Shown here: one piece after another, positions 16,320-25,131 of the stretch | Numbering within the stretch: the first letter of the stretch is position 1 | Layout of the letters: the number at the start of each line of letters is the position of its first letter | Assembly: GCF_036178145.1 (NCBI RefSeq) | Contig: NZ_CP108067.1 | Location: 1,922,001-1,986,000, forward strand | From: Streptomyces sp. NBC_00273 | GTDB lineage: Bacteria; Actinomycetota; Actinomycetes; Streptomycetales; Streptomycetaceae | Direction: 5' to 3' | DNA length: 64,000 bases | Notes under the pieces: generated by a model | What the model saw: only the letters and a program-made list of their open reading frames with translations | The model's database searches: none | What the model was told of the DNA's origin: nothing | Position numbers and translations under genes: made by a program

Positions 16320-16364
16320 CCACTCCCCACTACGGTCTACCTACCGACCGGTAATGGGGAGTGG
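16320..16364 (+). promoter_or_regulatory. Inverted repeat that can hide the amidase ribosome site, with nested palindrome
   Basis: CCACTCCCC (16320-16328) pairs perfectly with GGGGAGTGG (16356-16364), and the right arm is the Shine-Dalgarno of the amidase gene, whose ATG is at 16371. In the 27-nt loop lies TACCG-AC-CGGTA (16342-16353), a perfect inverted repeat of the kind bound by TetR-type repressors. This is either a translation-control hairpin, an operator, or both. Confidence 0.5.
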
Positions 16365-16370
16365 TACGCG

Positions 16371-17777
16371 ATGTCCGATTCAGCTGTTCCGACGGTCTCC
16401 GGCCTGGTCGACATGGTCGGCGCACTCGCCGAAGGGACCGTTTCGGCGCGGCGGTTGACCGAGGAGGCGCTGCGCCGGATCGCCGCGGCCCAGCCGGAGC
16501 TCAACGCCTTCCGGACCGTGCGCGCCGAGGCCGCGCTCGCGGAGGCGGACGCGGCGGACCGGCGGCTGGCCGCGGGCGAACGGCTGCCGCTGCTGGGGGT
16601 ACCGCTGGCGGTCAAGGACGACATGGACGTGACCGGTGAGCCGACAGCGTTCGGCTGCGCGGGCCCCTTCCCCCCGAAGACCGCCGACAGCGAGGCGGTA
16701 CGAAGGCTGCGCGCGGCCGGCGCCGTGATAGTCGGCAAGACCCAGACGCCGGAGTTGGGGCAATGGCCCTTCACCGAGGGCGAGGCCTTCGGCGAGACCC
16801 GCAACCCGTGGAACCCGGCCTACACGCCCGGCGGCTCCTCGGGCGGCTCGGCCGCCGCCGTGGCGGCGGGCCTGGTCCCGGCCGCCCTGGGCTCGGACGG
16901 GGCCGGCTCGGTCCGGATCCCGGCGGCCTGGACCCATCTGGTGGGGGTGAAGCCCCAGCGCGGGCGCATCTCCACCTGGCCGGAGCCGGAGTCCTTCCAC
17001 GGGCTCACCGTCAACGGCGTTCTGGCCCGCACCGTCGCCGACGCGGCGCTCCTGTTGGACGCCGCGAGCGGCCCGCACCCGGAGGACCTGCACCGCCCGG
17101 CTCGGATCTCCGCCGTCGAGGCGACCCGCCGCACGCCCCGTCGGCTGCGGATCGCCCTGTCCTTCGCGATGGCCTTCACGGCGACGCCCAAGTCCCTGGA
17201 CCCGGAGGTCCGGTCCGCCGTGGAGCGGCTGGCCGCGCGGCTGGAGTCGCTGGGCCACGAGGTGATCCCGGAGGACCCGCGCTACGGACCGATCGGACTG
17301 ACCTTCGTACCCCGCGCGACCAGTGGCGTACGGGACTGGGTGGCGCGGGTGCCCGATCCCGCGCTGCTGGACCCGCGCACGCACGAAGCCGTACGGACGG
17401 GCCGCGTCCTGGGCGGGCTCGCGCTGCGGGCCTCCCGCCGGGCGGAGACGGTCCTGCGCCGGCGGGTCGGCGAGGTCTTCGACCGCTTCGACGTGGTGCT
17501 GACCCCGACGACGGCCACCCCGCCCCTGCGGATCGGCGCCCTGGCCGGGCTGGGGGCCATGGCCACGGACCGGGCGATGATCGCGGCCTGCCCGTACGCC
17601 TGGACGTGGAACGTGCTGGGCTGGCCGGGGGTGAACGTCCCTGCGGGCCTCACGGCCGACGGACTGCCGATGGGAGCCCAACTACTGGGCCCGGCCGATT
17701 CGGAGCCGCTCCTGTTGGGACTGGCCGCGCAGCTGGAGGCGGCGGAGGGCTGGGCGGCGGTGCGGCCGGGTCGGTAA
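16371..17777 (+). CDS. Amidase (amidase-signature family)
   Basis: A 468-residue amidase-signature hydrolase. The Ser-cisSer-Lys triad is visible: lysine in [12 protein letters not shown], cis-serine in the [15 protein letters not shown] loop, and the nucleophile serine in [12 protein letters not shown]. The length is usual for the family, which splits amides (fatty amides, indole-acetamide, peptide amides, or the GatA subunit). It is not GatA: there is no gatB or gatC nearby and GatA-specific regions are missing. The leader can fold over its ribosome site. The substrate cannot be told from sequence. Confidence 0.88.
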   Translation: MSDSAVPTVSGLVDMVGALAEGTVSARRLTEEALRRIAAAQPELNAFRTVRAEAALAEADAADRRLAAGERLPLLGVPLAVKDDMDVTGEPTAFGCAGPFPPKTADSEAVRRLRAAGAVIVGKTQTPELGQWPFTEGEAFGETRNPWNPAYTPGGSSGGSAAAVAAGLVPAALGSDGAGSVRIPAAWTHLVGVKPQRGRISTWPEPESFHGLTVNGVLARTVADAALLLDAASGPHPEDLHRPARISAVEATRRTPRRLRIALSFAMAFTATPKSLDPEVRSAVERLAARLESLGHEVIPEDPRYGPIGLTFVPRATSGVRDWVARVPDPALLDPRTHEAVRTGRVLGGLALRASRRAETVLRRRVGEVFDRFDVVLTPTTATPPLRIGALAGLGAMATDRAMIAACPYAWTWNVLGWPGVNVPAGLTADGLPMGAQLLGPADSEPLLLGLAAQLEAAEGWAAVRPGR

Positions 17778-17855
17778 GCGGCACGGCCCTCCCTTGATGT
17801 AAGTTCCCATGAGGAACTATCAAGTGCCACATCACCGGAAGGGGCGACGCGACCC

Positions 17856-18518
17856 ATGGTTCAGCAGACGTGGACGGCCGTTGACGACTACTTCGACGGA
17901 CTGCTGGTCGAAGAGGACGAGGCCCTGGTCGCCGCGGCCGCCGCCACCGAGACAGCGGGTCTCCCCGCCCACCAGGTGGCCCCCAATCAGGGCAAGCTGC
18001 TGAACCTCCTCGCCCGCGTCCGCGGCGCCCGCCGCATCCTGGAGATCGGCACCCTGGGCGGCTACAGCACCATCTGGCTGGCCCGCGCGCTCCCGGCCGA
18101 CGGACGGTTGGTCACGCTGGAGGTCGACGAGCGGTGCGCCGACGTCGCGGCGACCAACATCGCCCGGGCCGGGCTGGAGCACGTCGTCGAGATCCGGCGC
18201 GGCCGCGCCGTCGAGCTGCTGCCCGGACTCACCGGCGAAGCGCCGTTCGACCTGGTCTTCATCGACGCCGACAAGCCGTCCAACCCCGAATACTTGGAGT
18301 GGGCCCTCAAGCTCACCCGGCCCGGCAGCGTCATCATCGGCGACAACGTCGTGCGCGACGGCGCCGTCGTCGACGCCGACAGCTCCGACCCCCGCGTGCA
18401 GGGCGTGCGCCGGTTCACCGAACTCATCTCCGAGCAGCCGCAGTTGACCGCCACCGCCCTGCAGACCGTCGGCAGCAAGGGCTACGACGGGCTCGTCCTG
18501 GCCCTGGTCACCGACTGA
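17856..18518 (+). CDS. SAM-dependent O-methyltransferase
   Basis: A 220-residue class I methyltransferase of the cation-dependent catechol / caffeoyl-CoA O-methyltransferase type. Motif I is ILEIGTLGGYSTIWLA, the acidic loop is TLEVDERC, and the metal-binding pair is in LVFIDADKPSN and VIIGDNVV. The likely reaction is methyl transfer from SAM to a hydroxyl of a catechol-like small molecule; the true acceptor is unknown. A GGAAGGGG ribosome site precedes the ATG. It stands alone between the amidase and the PemK/MazF-like gene. Confidence 0.88.
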   Translation: MVQQTWTAVDDYFDGLLVEEDEALVAAAAATETAGLPAHQVAPNQGKLLNLLARVRGARRILEIGTLGGYSTIWLARALPADGRLVTLEVDERCADVAATNIARAGLEHVVEIRRGRAVELLPGLTGEAPFDLVFIDADKPSNPEYLEWALKLTRPGSVIIGDNVVRDGAVVDADSSDPRVQGVRRFTELISEQPQLTATALQTVGSKGYDGLVLALVTD

Positions 18519-18584
18519 CCCCTGACACGGGCGCGCAGGCCCGCCTCCTCCACCAAGGCCGCGGGAACCAGTAGCCTCGCCCGG

Positions 18585-19049
18585 ATGACGGCACTTTCCC
18601 ACCACGGCAACGGCCACACCGAGCAACCGGGCCGCGACGGTTCCACGGCCACCACCGAGGCCGATCCGCGCGCCATCGGACCGGTCCGGACGGAGTACGC
18701 CCCGGATCCCGACGGCGATCCCGACCCCGGCGAGATCGTGTGGACCTGGGCCCCCTTCGAGGAGAACGACGGGCGCGGCAAGGACCGTCCCGTGCTGGTC
18801 GTGGCCCGGGAGGCGGGTGGGCGGACCCTGCTCGCCGTGCAGCTGTCGAGCAAGCGGCACGACCACGACCGGGAGTGGGTGCCGATCGGAACGGGCCCGT
18901 GGGACAGCGCCGGACGCGAGTCCTGGGTGGACGTGGACCGGGTGCTGCGGGTGCACGAGGCGGGGATGCGCCGCGAGGCCTGCGCGCTCGACCGCGGCCG
19001 CTTCGGTCTGGTCGTGGACCGGCTTCGCGAGCGCTACGGCTGGCAGTGA
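18585..19049 (+). CDS. PemK/MazF-family protein (orphan)
   Basis: A 154-residue protein. After a disordered N-terminus of about 45 residues it has the PemK/MazF core: GEIVWTWAPFEENDGRGKDRPVLVVAR, where the GEIVW...KDRPVLVV pattern is the usual first strand-loop-strand, and later SWVDVDRVLRV. Classical MazF proteins are ribosome-independent mRNA endonucleases. No antitoxin gene lies next to it: the upstream neighbour is an O-methyltransferase and the downstream one an Imm49-like gene. The loop with the family's catalytic Arg/Thr is altered (the RHDHDREWVPIGTG region), so toxicity is uncertain. A strong terminator follows. Confidence 0.65.
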   Translation: MTALSHHGNGHTEQPGRDGSTATTEADPRAIGPVRTEYAPDPDGDPDPGEIVWTWAPFEENDGRGKDRPVLVVAREAGGRTLLAVQLSSKRHDHDREWVPIGTGPWDSAGRESWVDVDRVLRVHEAGMRREACALDRGRFGLVVDRLRERYGWQ

Positions 19050-19055
19050 CCCGCA

Positions 19056-19101
19056 GGTCCGGGCGGTGGTCACGGTCAGAACCGCGGCCACCGCCCGGAC
19101 C
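19056..19101 (+). terminator. Terminator hairpin after the PemK/MazF-like gene
   Basis: Perfect 14-bp arms (19056-19069 and 19088-19101) around an 18-nt loop, starting 7 nt after the stop codon. Confidence 0.75.
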
Positions 19102-19186
19102 GTACCGACCTCCCGTGTCCCTGATCCGGACCGCCCTGGACACCCCCTAGGGTGAGCCCCGTAGGCGGACACAGGGAGTAGCGGGC

Positions 19187-20758
19187 ATGCGAATAGAACG
19201 ACACAGGGTGAGCGAGGCGGCCCTGGCGGCGGTGCGCGAGGACTTCGCGAACAAGATGATCTCGGACGTGTACTCCAGGTCGCGTGCCGGCCAGATCGAC
19301 GCGTACGACTGGTGGGACATCACGCTGCGGTTCCTCGACGGACTCGGCGCGTTCTCGACGGTGACCCCCGACCTCGACACCCCCGAGGCGAAGGCGATCC
19401 TGGCCGACGCAGCCGAAGCGGCCGTCGGCACCGTGTCGTTCGCCGCCTACCCGAACGCGTCCTTCCACATCTTTCTCAACTACGTCAACTTCGGCCGCGA
19501 CTACGACTCCGGGGCGGGGGGCAGCCCGCAGCCGGTCAGCGCCGCGCGCTGGATCGACGCGTTCTGCGTGGCGATCCTCGCCGACAAGACCGAACGGCAC
19601 GGCGAGGCCTTCCACTTCGCCCGTACGGCACCACAGCGGGCCGGCGGGCCCGGGCTCCCGCCGGTGGAGCTGATCAACGGCCTGCTGGCGTACGTCAGCG
19701 GGGACATCGGGGTCGAGTACCAGAAGTTCCCGCCCTCCCCGCAGGAGAAGCTCGCCGCGCTGGATGCCGCGCTCGCCCGGATCGCCGACCGGCACGCCCG
19801 GGCGGGGGCCGGAGCCGACAGGACCGGAGCGGCCGACCCCGCCACCGGCGCGCTGCGCGCCCTGCGCGCGCTGGCCGCCCGGGACCGGGAGGCCTTCGCC
19901 GCCGAGCTCGCCGCACTGCTGCTCCCGTACTCCTACCTGGATGACCCCCGGGCCGAGCCGCGCACCCTGCTGCCCGTGCTGCCGCTGGCGCTGGCCGCGC
20001 TCGGCTACCGCCGCGAGGGCTGGTTGCCGCCCGTCGAGTCGGCGTACCTGCCGCGGGCTCTGGTCACCGGCTTCGAGGCACCGCCGCCGCGCGTGGGGCC
20101 GTACGGGCGCGAGCGGCGTGCGGACGCCGTAGCGGCGCTGGCCACGGGCCCCCTGGTCGTCGAGCGCCCCGAGATGCCGGACTGTGCGGCGCACGCCGAC
20201 CACCTGGTGCGCAACCTGTACGAGGCCGTCCGCGCGGGGGCCGGTTCCGAGGGCGCCGTCCGCCCGGACCAGGCGCTCGCCCCCGGGTCCTGGTACCAGT
20301 CCCTGAAGCACGCCCTGATCACCGGCAGCCGCGCGGAACTCGCCCCGCTCGTCCTCAGCGGCCCCAACGCCCTGCAGGAGGACCGTTCCGCGCACGCCTC
20401 GTACCGGCAGGCCCTGCACGACTACCTGCGGGGCGAGGACCCGGAGCCCGCCACCGACCGGGCCGTCGCCGAGGTCGGGCAAACCCTGGAGTGGGGCTTC
20501 CACCCAGCTCCGGCCGTGCTCTTCTCCCAGCTGGTGGAGGGTGACGAGGAGAGCTTCAACCTGGCCCTGGCCGATGCCCTGGAGGCCCACCGGGACTACT
20601 ACTCGGTGAGCGACCGGCTCTTCGGCGGTGGGGCCGAGGCCGCGGTCGACTTCGACGTCCTGGCCCTGGCCTGCCACGCCCGCCGCCGGGGCTGGCGGAT
20701 CCGCGTCTCGTCGCCCTATCTGCCGGAGAGCCTGCTGGGGGCGGCGCGCCCGTTCTGA
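19187..20758 (+). CDS. Immunity-49-like (Imm49) family protein
   Basis: A 523-residue soluble, mostly helical protein without signal or membrane segments. The start MRIERHRVSEAALAAVREDFANK and the segment NASFHIFLNYVNFGRDYD match what I recall of the Streptomyces Imm49 family, named after immunity proteins of polymorphic toxin systems. GGGAGTAG precedes the ATG. No toxin gene lies nearby, so if it protects the cell the matching toxin comes from elsewhere, or the family has another role. Family call moderate; function inferred. Confidence 0.6.
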   Translation: MRIERHRVSEAALAAVREDFANKMISDVYSRSRAGQIDAYDWWDITLRFLDGLGAFSTVTPDLDTPEAKAILADAAEAAVGTVSFAAYPNASFHIFLNYVNFGRDYDSGAGGSPQPVSAARWIDAFCVAILADKTERHGEAFHFARTAPQRAGGPGLPPVELINGLLAYVSGDIGVEYQKFPPSPQEKLAALDAALARIADRHARAGAGADRTGAADPATGALRALRALAARDREAFAAELAALLLPYSYLDDPRAEPRTLLPVLPLALAALGYRREGWLPPVESAYLPRALVTGFEAPPPRVGPYGRERRADAVAALATGPLVVERPEMPDCAAHADHLVRNLYEAVRAGAGSEGAVRPDQALAPGSWYQSLKHALITGSRAELAPLVLSGPNALQEDRSAHASYRQALHDYLRGEDPEPATDRAVAEVGQTLEWGFHPAPAVLFSQLVEGDEESFNLALADALEAHRDYYSVSDRLFGGGAEAAVDFDVLALACHARRRGWRIRVSSPYLPESLLGAARPF

Positions 20759-20780
20759 GGGCGGCGGGGCCCCGCCGCCC
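20759..20780. terminator. Palindromic terminator between convergent Imm49-like and PARG genes
   Basis: An exact 22-bp palindrome, GGGCGGCGGGG with its complement, in the 29-bp gap between the two stops. Confidence 0.65.
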
Positions 20781-20787
20781 CCGCGCC

Positions 20788-21621
20788 TCAGGCCGGGAAG
20801 GCCCGCTCGAAGGCCTCGCGGGTGGTGGGGTCGCGGTCGAGGATGCCGAACACCACCTGCTCGAAGACCCCGGCGAACCGGTCCCCGAGCAGTCCCCGGA
20901 AGGCCTCGGCCACCTGGGCCGGGTCGTTCTGGAACACCCCGCAGCCCCAGGCCCCCAGCACCAGCCGCCGGTACCCGTGCAGCGCCGCCACCTCCAGGAC
21001 GAGCTCCGCGCGCCGCGCCAGCGCCGCCGGGATCTCGGCGGTGCGCTCGGGCTCCTGCCGCCGGATGGTGCCGGCGTTCGGCGCGGGCGAGGTGAGGAAG
21101 CCGACCCGGAACGGGGTCTCCAGCAGATCGCCCCGGTCGTCGCGGAAGACCGGGACCCCGGGCGAGTGAATCACCCGGTCGGTGTAGAAGGTGCTCCGCT
21201 CCGCACGGTGCACCTCGTAGTACTCCGGAGCCTCGAGCAGGGTCTCGTACAGGGCCGAGGCGCGGCACAGCGCCTCCTCCTGAGCCTTGGCCCCGCGGAC
21301 GTAACCGCCCCCGGGGTTACGGGCCGAGGCGAAGTTCAGGACCGCAACGGGAGCGGGATCCGGGTGGTCCGGGGTGGCGGTCGCGAGCCTGCGGGCGGCG
21401 ACGGTGCTGCTCTCGCCGGTGACCTCGACGACGGTCGCGGCGTCGCCGGAAGCAACCTCCTCATCTGGAATGACCCGGTTTGGTCCATATATCCTGGTTC
21501 CTGCCTTGGCTTCCGCCAGGGCGGCGGCCAACGGAACCTGCCGTCCCGACCGCGTCCGGTACCCGCCGGCCGCCAGGATCTCCGCGTTCTCCCGCGCGAT
21601 CTCGCGCAATCTGCTGCTCAC
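20788..21621 (-). CDS. TIGR02452-family bacterial poly(ADP-ribose) glycohydrolase-like protein
   Basis: A 277-residue macrodomain-type protein with the PARG signature GGG-x7-QEE in NPGGGYVRGAKAQEEALCR; the double glutamate is the catalytic pair. Further family marks are YGPNRVIPDE-like and GAWGCGVFQNDP, the phosphate-binding loop. Bacterial PARGs remove ADP-ribose polymers from proteins. I start at the GTG at 21621 because the family begins LREIARE close to the N-terminus; the frame is open for 26 more codons upstream that look non-coding. It is divergent from egtA. The ADP-ribosyltransferase it would reverse is not encoded here. Confidence 0.85.
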   Translation of the reverse strand: MSSRLREIARENAEILAAGGYRTRSGRQVPLAAALAEAKAGTRIYGPNRVIPDEEVASGDAATVVEVTGESSTVAARRLATATPDHPDPAPVAVLNFASARNPGGGYVRGAKAQEEALCRASALYETLLEAPEYYEVHRAERSTFYTDRVIHSPGVPVFRDDRGDLLETPFRVGFLTSPAPNAGTIRRQEPERTAEIPAALARRAELVLEVAALHGYRRLVLGAWGCGVFQNDPAQVAEAFRGLLGDRFAGVFEQVVFGILDRDPTTREAFERAFPA

Positions 21622-21728
21622 GCCGCCATCTTCCGCACAGCGATTCCCGGCGGCAAAGGGTTTTGTGCCGCGAGGAGGGGTAGGCACGGGTGATGTCACG
21701 ACCGACGACAGGAGACGAGGACCCGGTC

Positions 21729-23048
21729 ATGCCCCAGGACCCATCCGCTCCCCCACCCCCACCCGCGCCCGGCCCGACCCCCGTGCCCTCGATCAGCGAG
21801 ACGCAGGCCGAGGACCTGATCCACGGCATCTGTTTCAAGACCGGCCCGCCCCGCCTCCTCGGCGCCGAGCTCGAATGGCTGGTCCTGGACGCCGAGCGGC
21901 CGGAGCAGCCCCTGCCCCCCGAGCGACTACGGGCCGCCCACACCGCGGCCCGCGCCCTGCCCCTGCACGCGCGGGTGACCGTCGAACCGGGCGGCCAGCT
22001 CGAACTCAGCTCGGCCCCCGCCACCTCCCTCAGCGGTTGCGTGGACGACCTACAGGCCGACCTCACCGCCGTCCGCGCCGCCCTGCTGGCCCAGGGCCTG
22101 GTCCTGCGCGGCCTCGGCAGCGATCCCCGCCGCCCGTACCGGCGGCTGCTGAGCAGCCCGCGGTACGACGCCATGGAGGCCTACTTCGACCGCACCGGCC
22201 CGGCCGGGCGCGCCATGATGTGCGCCTCCGCCTCCGTGCAGGTCTGCGTGGACGCCGGGTACGAGGAGCCGGGCGTGCTCGGCCACGGCCGGCGCTGGCG
22301 GCTCGCGCACCTGCTGGGTGCGGTCCTGGTGGCCGCCTTCGCCAACTCCCCCGCGCACGAGGGCCCGTACGCCGGCTGGCGCTGTGCCCGGCAGGGGATC
22401 TGGAGCGACCTGGACAGCCGGCGCGCGCTCGCCCCGCCGCTGGACGCGGAACCGCGTGCCGCGTGGACCCGACAGGCCCTGGACACCGAAGTGATGTGCG
22501 TCCGGTCCTACGAGGACGACGGCCCTTGGGAGACCCCGCCCGGCACGACCTTCCGCGACTGGCTGCGCACGGACGGACACCCCGCGCTGCGCCCGCCCAC
22601 CGCCGAGGACCTGGACTACCACCTGACCACGCTCTTCCCGCCGGTCCGGCCGCGCGGCCACCTGGAACTGCGGATGATCGACGCGCAGTCCGGCGACGAC
22701 GGCTGGCTGGTCCCGGTGGCCGTCGTACACGCGCTGTTCGACGATCCGGAGGCCACCGAGACCGCGTACCGGGTGGCCAAGGGACTGGCCGACTTCTACG
22801 GCGGCCACCCCGCGCCGCGCAATCCGCTCTGGCGGTCGGCCGCCCGGCACGGCCTGGCCGATCCGGAGCTGCGGGCCTCCGCGAAGGCCTGTTTCCGGGC
22901 CGCGGTCGAGGCCCTGCCCAGGCTCGGCGCGAGCACGCACGTCCGGGACACGGTCGGCGCCTTCACCGAACGCTACGTACTGCGCGGCCGATGTCCGGCC
23001 GACGACTCATCCACACAGGTGCTCACCGGAAAAGAGGTCCGCCGATGA
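21729..23048 (+). CDS. egtA: Ergothioneine biosynthesis glutamate-cysteine ligase EgtA
   Basis: A 439-residue ligase of the GCS2 type that makes gamma-glutamylcysteine from glutamate, cysteine and ATP, the sulfur donor for ergothioneine. Marks are the N-terminal HGICFKTGPPRLLGAELEWLV (active-site glutamates), VEPGGQLELSS and the later LELRMIDAQ. The ATG at 21729 has a GGAGACGAGG ribosome site; GTG/ATG at 21690/21693 after GAGGAGGGG is an alternative giving 12-13 more residues. It is first in a tightly packed egtABCD operon: its stop overlaps egtB by 4 nt (ATGA). Confidence 0.93.
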   Translation: MPQDPSAPPPPPAPGPTPVPSISETQAEDLIHGICFKTGPPRLLGAELEWLVLDAERPEQPLPPERLRAAHTAARALPLHARVTVEPGGQLELSSAPATSLSGCVDDLQADLTAVRAALLAQGLVLRGLGSDPRRPYRRLLSSPRYDAMEAYFDRTGPAGRAMMCASASVQVCVDAGYEEPGVLGHGRRWRLAHLLGAVLVAAFANSPAHEGPYAGWRCARQGIWSDLDSRRALAPPLDAEPRAAWTRQALDTEVMCVRSYEDDGPWETPPGTTFRDWLRTDGHPALRPPTAEDLDYHLTTLFPPVRPRGHLELRMIDAQSGDDGWLVPVAVVHALFDDPEATETAYRVAKGLADFYGGHPAPRNPLWRSAARHGLADPELRASAKACFRAAVEALPRLGASTHVRDTVGAFTERYVLRGRCPADDSSTQVLTGKEVRR

Positions 23049-24373
23049 CCACCGGATCCCCCTCCGCCTCCACCTCCGAGTCCGACTCCCGTCTGCGGGA
23101 GCGGGCGGCCGCCGCCCTGACCGCGGCACGCATACGCACGGCCGGCCTCACCGACGCCGTGACCGACGAGGACCTCACCGCCCAGCACTCCCCGCTCATG
23201 TCGCCGCTGGTCTGGGACCTGGCGCACATCGGGAACCAGGAAGAACTGTGGCTGCTCCAGCGCGTCGCCGGGCGCGAGTCGATGCGCCCCGAGATCGAGC
23301 CGCTCTACGACGCCTTCCAGCACCCCCGTGCCGAGCGGCCCAAGCTGCCGCTGCTCGGGCCCGCGGAGGCCCGCCGGTACGCGGCCGACGTGCGCGGCCG
23401 GGTCTTCGACCTGCTGGAGAAGACGCCGCTGGAGGGCAGCACCCTGCTCGACGACGGTTTCGCCTTCGGGATGATCGCCCAGCACGAGCAGCAGCACGAC
23501 GAGACCATGTTGATCACCCATCAGCTCCGGCGGGGCGCGCCCGTGCTGACCGCCCCGGAGCCGGACGGCCCCTACGATCGTCCGTCCGCCGCCGAAGTCC
23601 TCGTCCCCGGGGGCCCGTTCACGATGGGCACCTCCGCCGAGCCGTGGTCGCTGGACAACGAACGCCCGGCACACGTCCGGGACACCGCGCCGTTCTGGAT
23701 CGACACGGTTCCCGTGACCAATGCCGCGTACCTGGCGTTCATCGCCGACGGCGGCTACCGCGATCCGCGCTGGTGGGCGGCGCCGGGCTGGGAGCAGATC
23801 CGCGAGCACTCCATCGAGGCCCCGCTGTTCTGGCACCGGGAGGCCGGCCAGTGGCTGCGCCGCCGCTTCGGGGCGATCGAGCCGGTGCCTGACGAAGAAC
23901 CGGTTCTGCACGTGAGCTGGTACGAGGCGGACGCCTACGCCCGTTGGGCGGGGCGGCGGCTGCCCACGGAGACGGAGTGGGAGAAGGCCGCCCGGCACGA
24001 CCCGGCGACCGGCCGCTCCACCCGCTACCCGTGGGGCGACGCCGACCCGACGCCCGCGCACGCCAACCTGGGGCAGCGGCACCTGCGCCCGGCGCGCGCG
24101 GGCAGCTACCCGGCCGGCGCCTCCCCGCTCGGGGTGCGCCAGCTGATCGGCGACGTGTGGGAGTGGACCTCCTCCGATTTCCTGCCGTACCCGGGCTTCC
24201 GCGCCTTCCCGTACCGGGAGTACTCGGAGGTGTTCTTCGGCCCGGAGCACAAGGTGCTGCGCGGCGGCTCCTTCGCCGTGGACCCGGTGGCCTGCCGGGG
24301 CACCTTCCGCAACTGGGACCTCCCGGTGCGGCGACAGATCTTCTCCGGCTTCCGGACCGCGAGGGACGTCTGA
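23045..24373 (+). CDS. egtB: Ergothioneine biosynthesis sulfoxide synthase EgtB
   Basis: A 442-residue non-heme iron enzyme that joins gamma-glutamylcysteine and hercynine with O2. The N-terminal DinB-like domain carries the iron ligands, with DLAHIGNQEE and the HxxxHxE motif in QHEQQHDETML. The C-terminal formylglycine-generating-enzyme-like domain starts VPGGPFTMGT and ends with the typical GDVWEWTSSDF, LRGGSF and FSGFRTARD. Length and domains are complete. The ATG overlaps the egtA stop and its own stop overlaps the egtC start by 1 nt (TGATG), so the operon is translationally coupled. Confidence 0.95.
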   Translation: MTTGSPSASTSESDSRLRERAAAALTAARIRTAGLTDAVTDEDLTAQHSPLMSPLVWDLAHIGNQEELWLLQRVAGRESMRPEIEPLYDAFQHPRAERPKLPLLGPAEARRYAADVRGRVFDLLEKTPLEGSTLLDDGFAFGMIAQHEQQHDETMLITHQLRRGAPVLTAPEPDGPYDRPSAAEVLVPGGPFTMGTSAEPWSLDNERPAHVRDTAPFWIDTVPVTNAAYLAFIADGGYRDPRWWAAPGWEQIREHSIEAPLFWHREAGQWLRRRFGAIEPVPDEEPVLHVSWYEADAYARWAGRRLPTETEWEKAARHDPATGRSTRYPWGDADPTPAHANLGQRHLRPARAGSYPAGASPLGVRQLIGDVWEWTSSDFLPYPGFRAFPYREYSEVFFGPEHKVLRGGSFAVDPVACRGTFRNWDLPVRRQIFSGFRTARDV

Positions 24374-25131
24374 TGTGCCGTCATCTGGCCTACCTCGGAC
24401 CGGTGGTGGCGCTCGGGGAGCTGCTGAGCGGGCCGGAGCATTCGCTGGTGCGCCAGTCCTGGGAGCCGCGCCGCCAGCGGTCCGGGACGGTCAACGCCGA
24501 CGGCTTCGGCATCGGCTGGTACGCGGAAGGGGACCCGGTGCCCGCCCGCTACCGGCGGTCCGGGCCGATCTGGGGCGACCTGACCTTCACCGATCTCGCC
24601 CGGGTGGTCCGCAGCGGGGCCGTGCTGGCCGCCGTACGGGACGCCACGGACCCCGGGGCCGACGGGGAGGCGGCCGCGGCGCCGTTCGCGGACGGGCCGT
24701 GGCTGTTCAGCCACAACGGCGCGGTGCGGAACTGGCCCGGGTCCGCCGCCCCGCTCGCGGCCGGGCTACCGCCCGCGGAACTGCTCCGGTTGGCCGCGCG
24801 CACCGACTCGGCGCTGGTCTGGGCACTGGTCCTGCACCGGCTGCGGGCCGGGGACGACCTGGGCACGGCGCTCGCCGAGCCGGTCCGGGAGCTGGCCTCG
24901 GCAGCTCCCGGCTCCCGGCTGAACCTGCTGCTCACGGACGGCGTCACGATCGCCGCGACGGCCTGGGGCGATTCGCTCTGGTACCTGGCCGACGCGGACC
25001 AGCGGCGCACCGTGGTGGCCTCCGAGCCGTACGACGACGACAGCCGGTGGCGCGAAGTGCCCGACCGGACCCTGCTGACCGCCACCCGCACCAGGGTCGA
25101 ACTGACCCCGCTCAAGGAGAACTCCCTGTGA
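24373..25131 (+). CDS. egtC: Gamma-glutamyl hercynylcysteine S-oxide hydrolase EgtC
   Basis: A 252-residue class II (Ntn) glutamine-amidotransferase-like hydrolase that removes the gamma-glutamyl group from the EgtB product. Cys2 right after the initiator (MCRHLAYLG) is the nucleophile exposed when Met is removed. The NADGFGIGWY and FSHNGAVRNW motifs are the family's substrate-binding loops. Overlaps: 1 nt with egtB, 4 nt with egtD (GTGA). No egtE (the C-S lyase) is in the operon, as is usual in Streptomyces; it must lie elsewhere. Confidence 0.94.
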   Translation: MCRHLAYLGPVVALGELLSGPEHSLVRQSWEPRRQRSGTVNADGFGIGWYAEGDPVPARYRRSGPIWGDLTFTDLARVVRSGAVLAAVRDATDPGADGEAAAAPFADGPWLFSHNGAVRNWPGSAAPLAAGLPPAELLRLAARTDSALVWALVLHRLRAGDDLGTALAEPVRELASAAPGSRLNLLLTDGVTIAATAWGDSLWYLADADQRRTVVASEPYDDDSRWREVPDRTLLTATRTRVELTPLKENSL

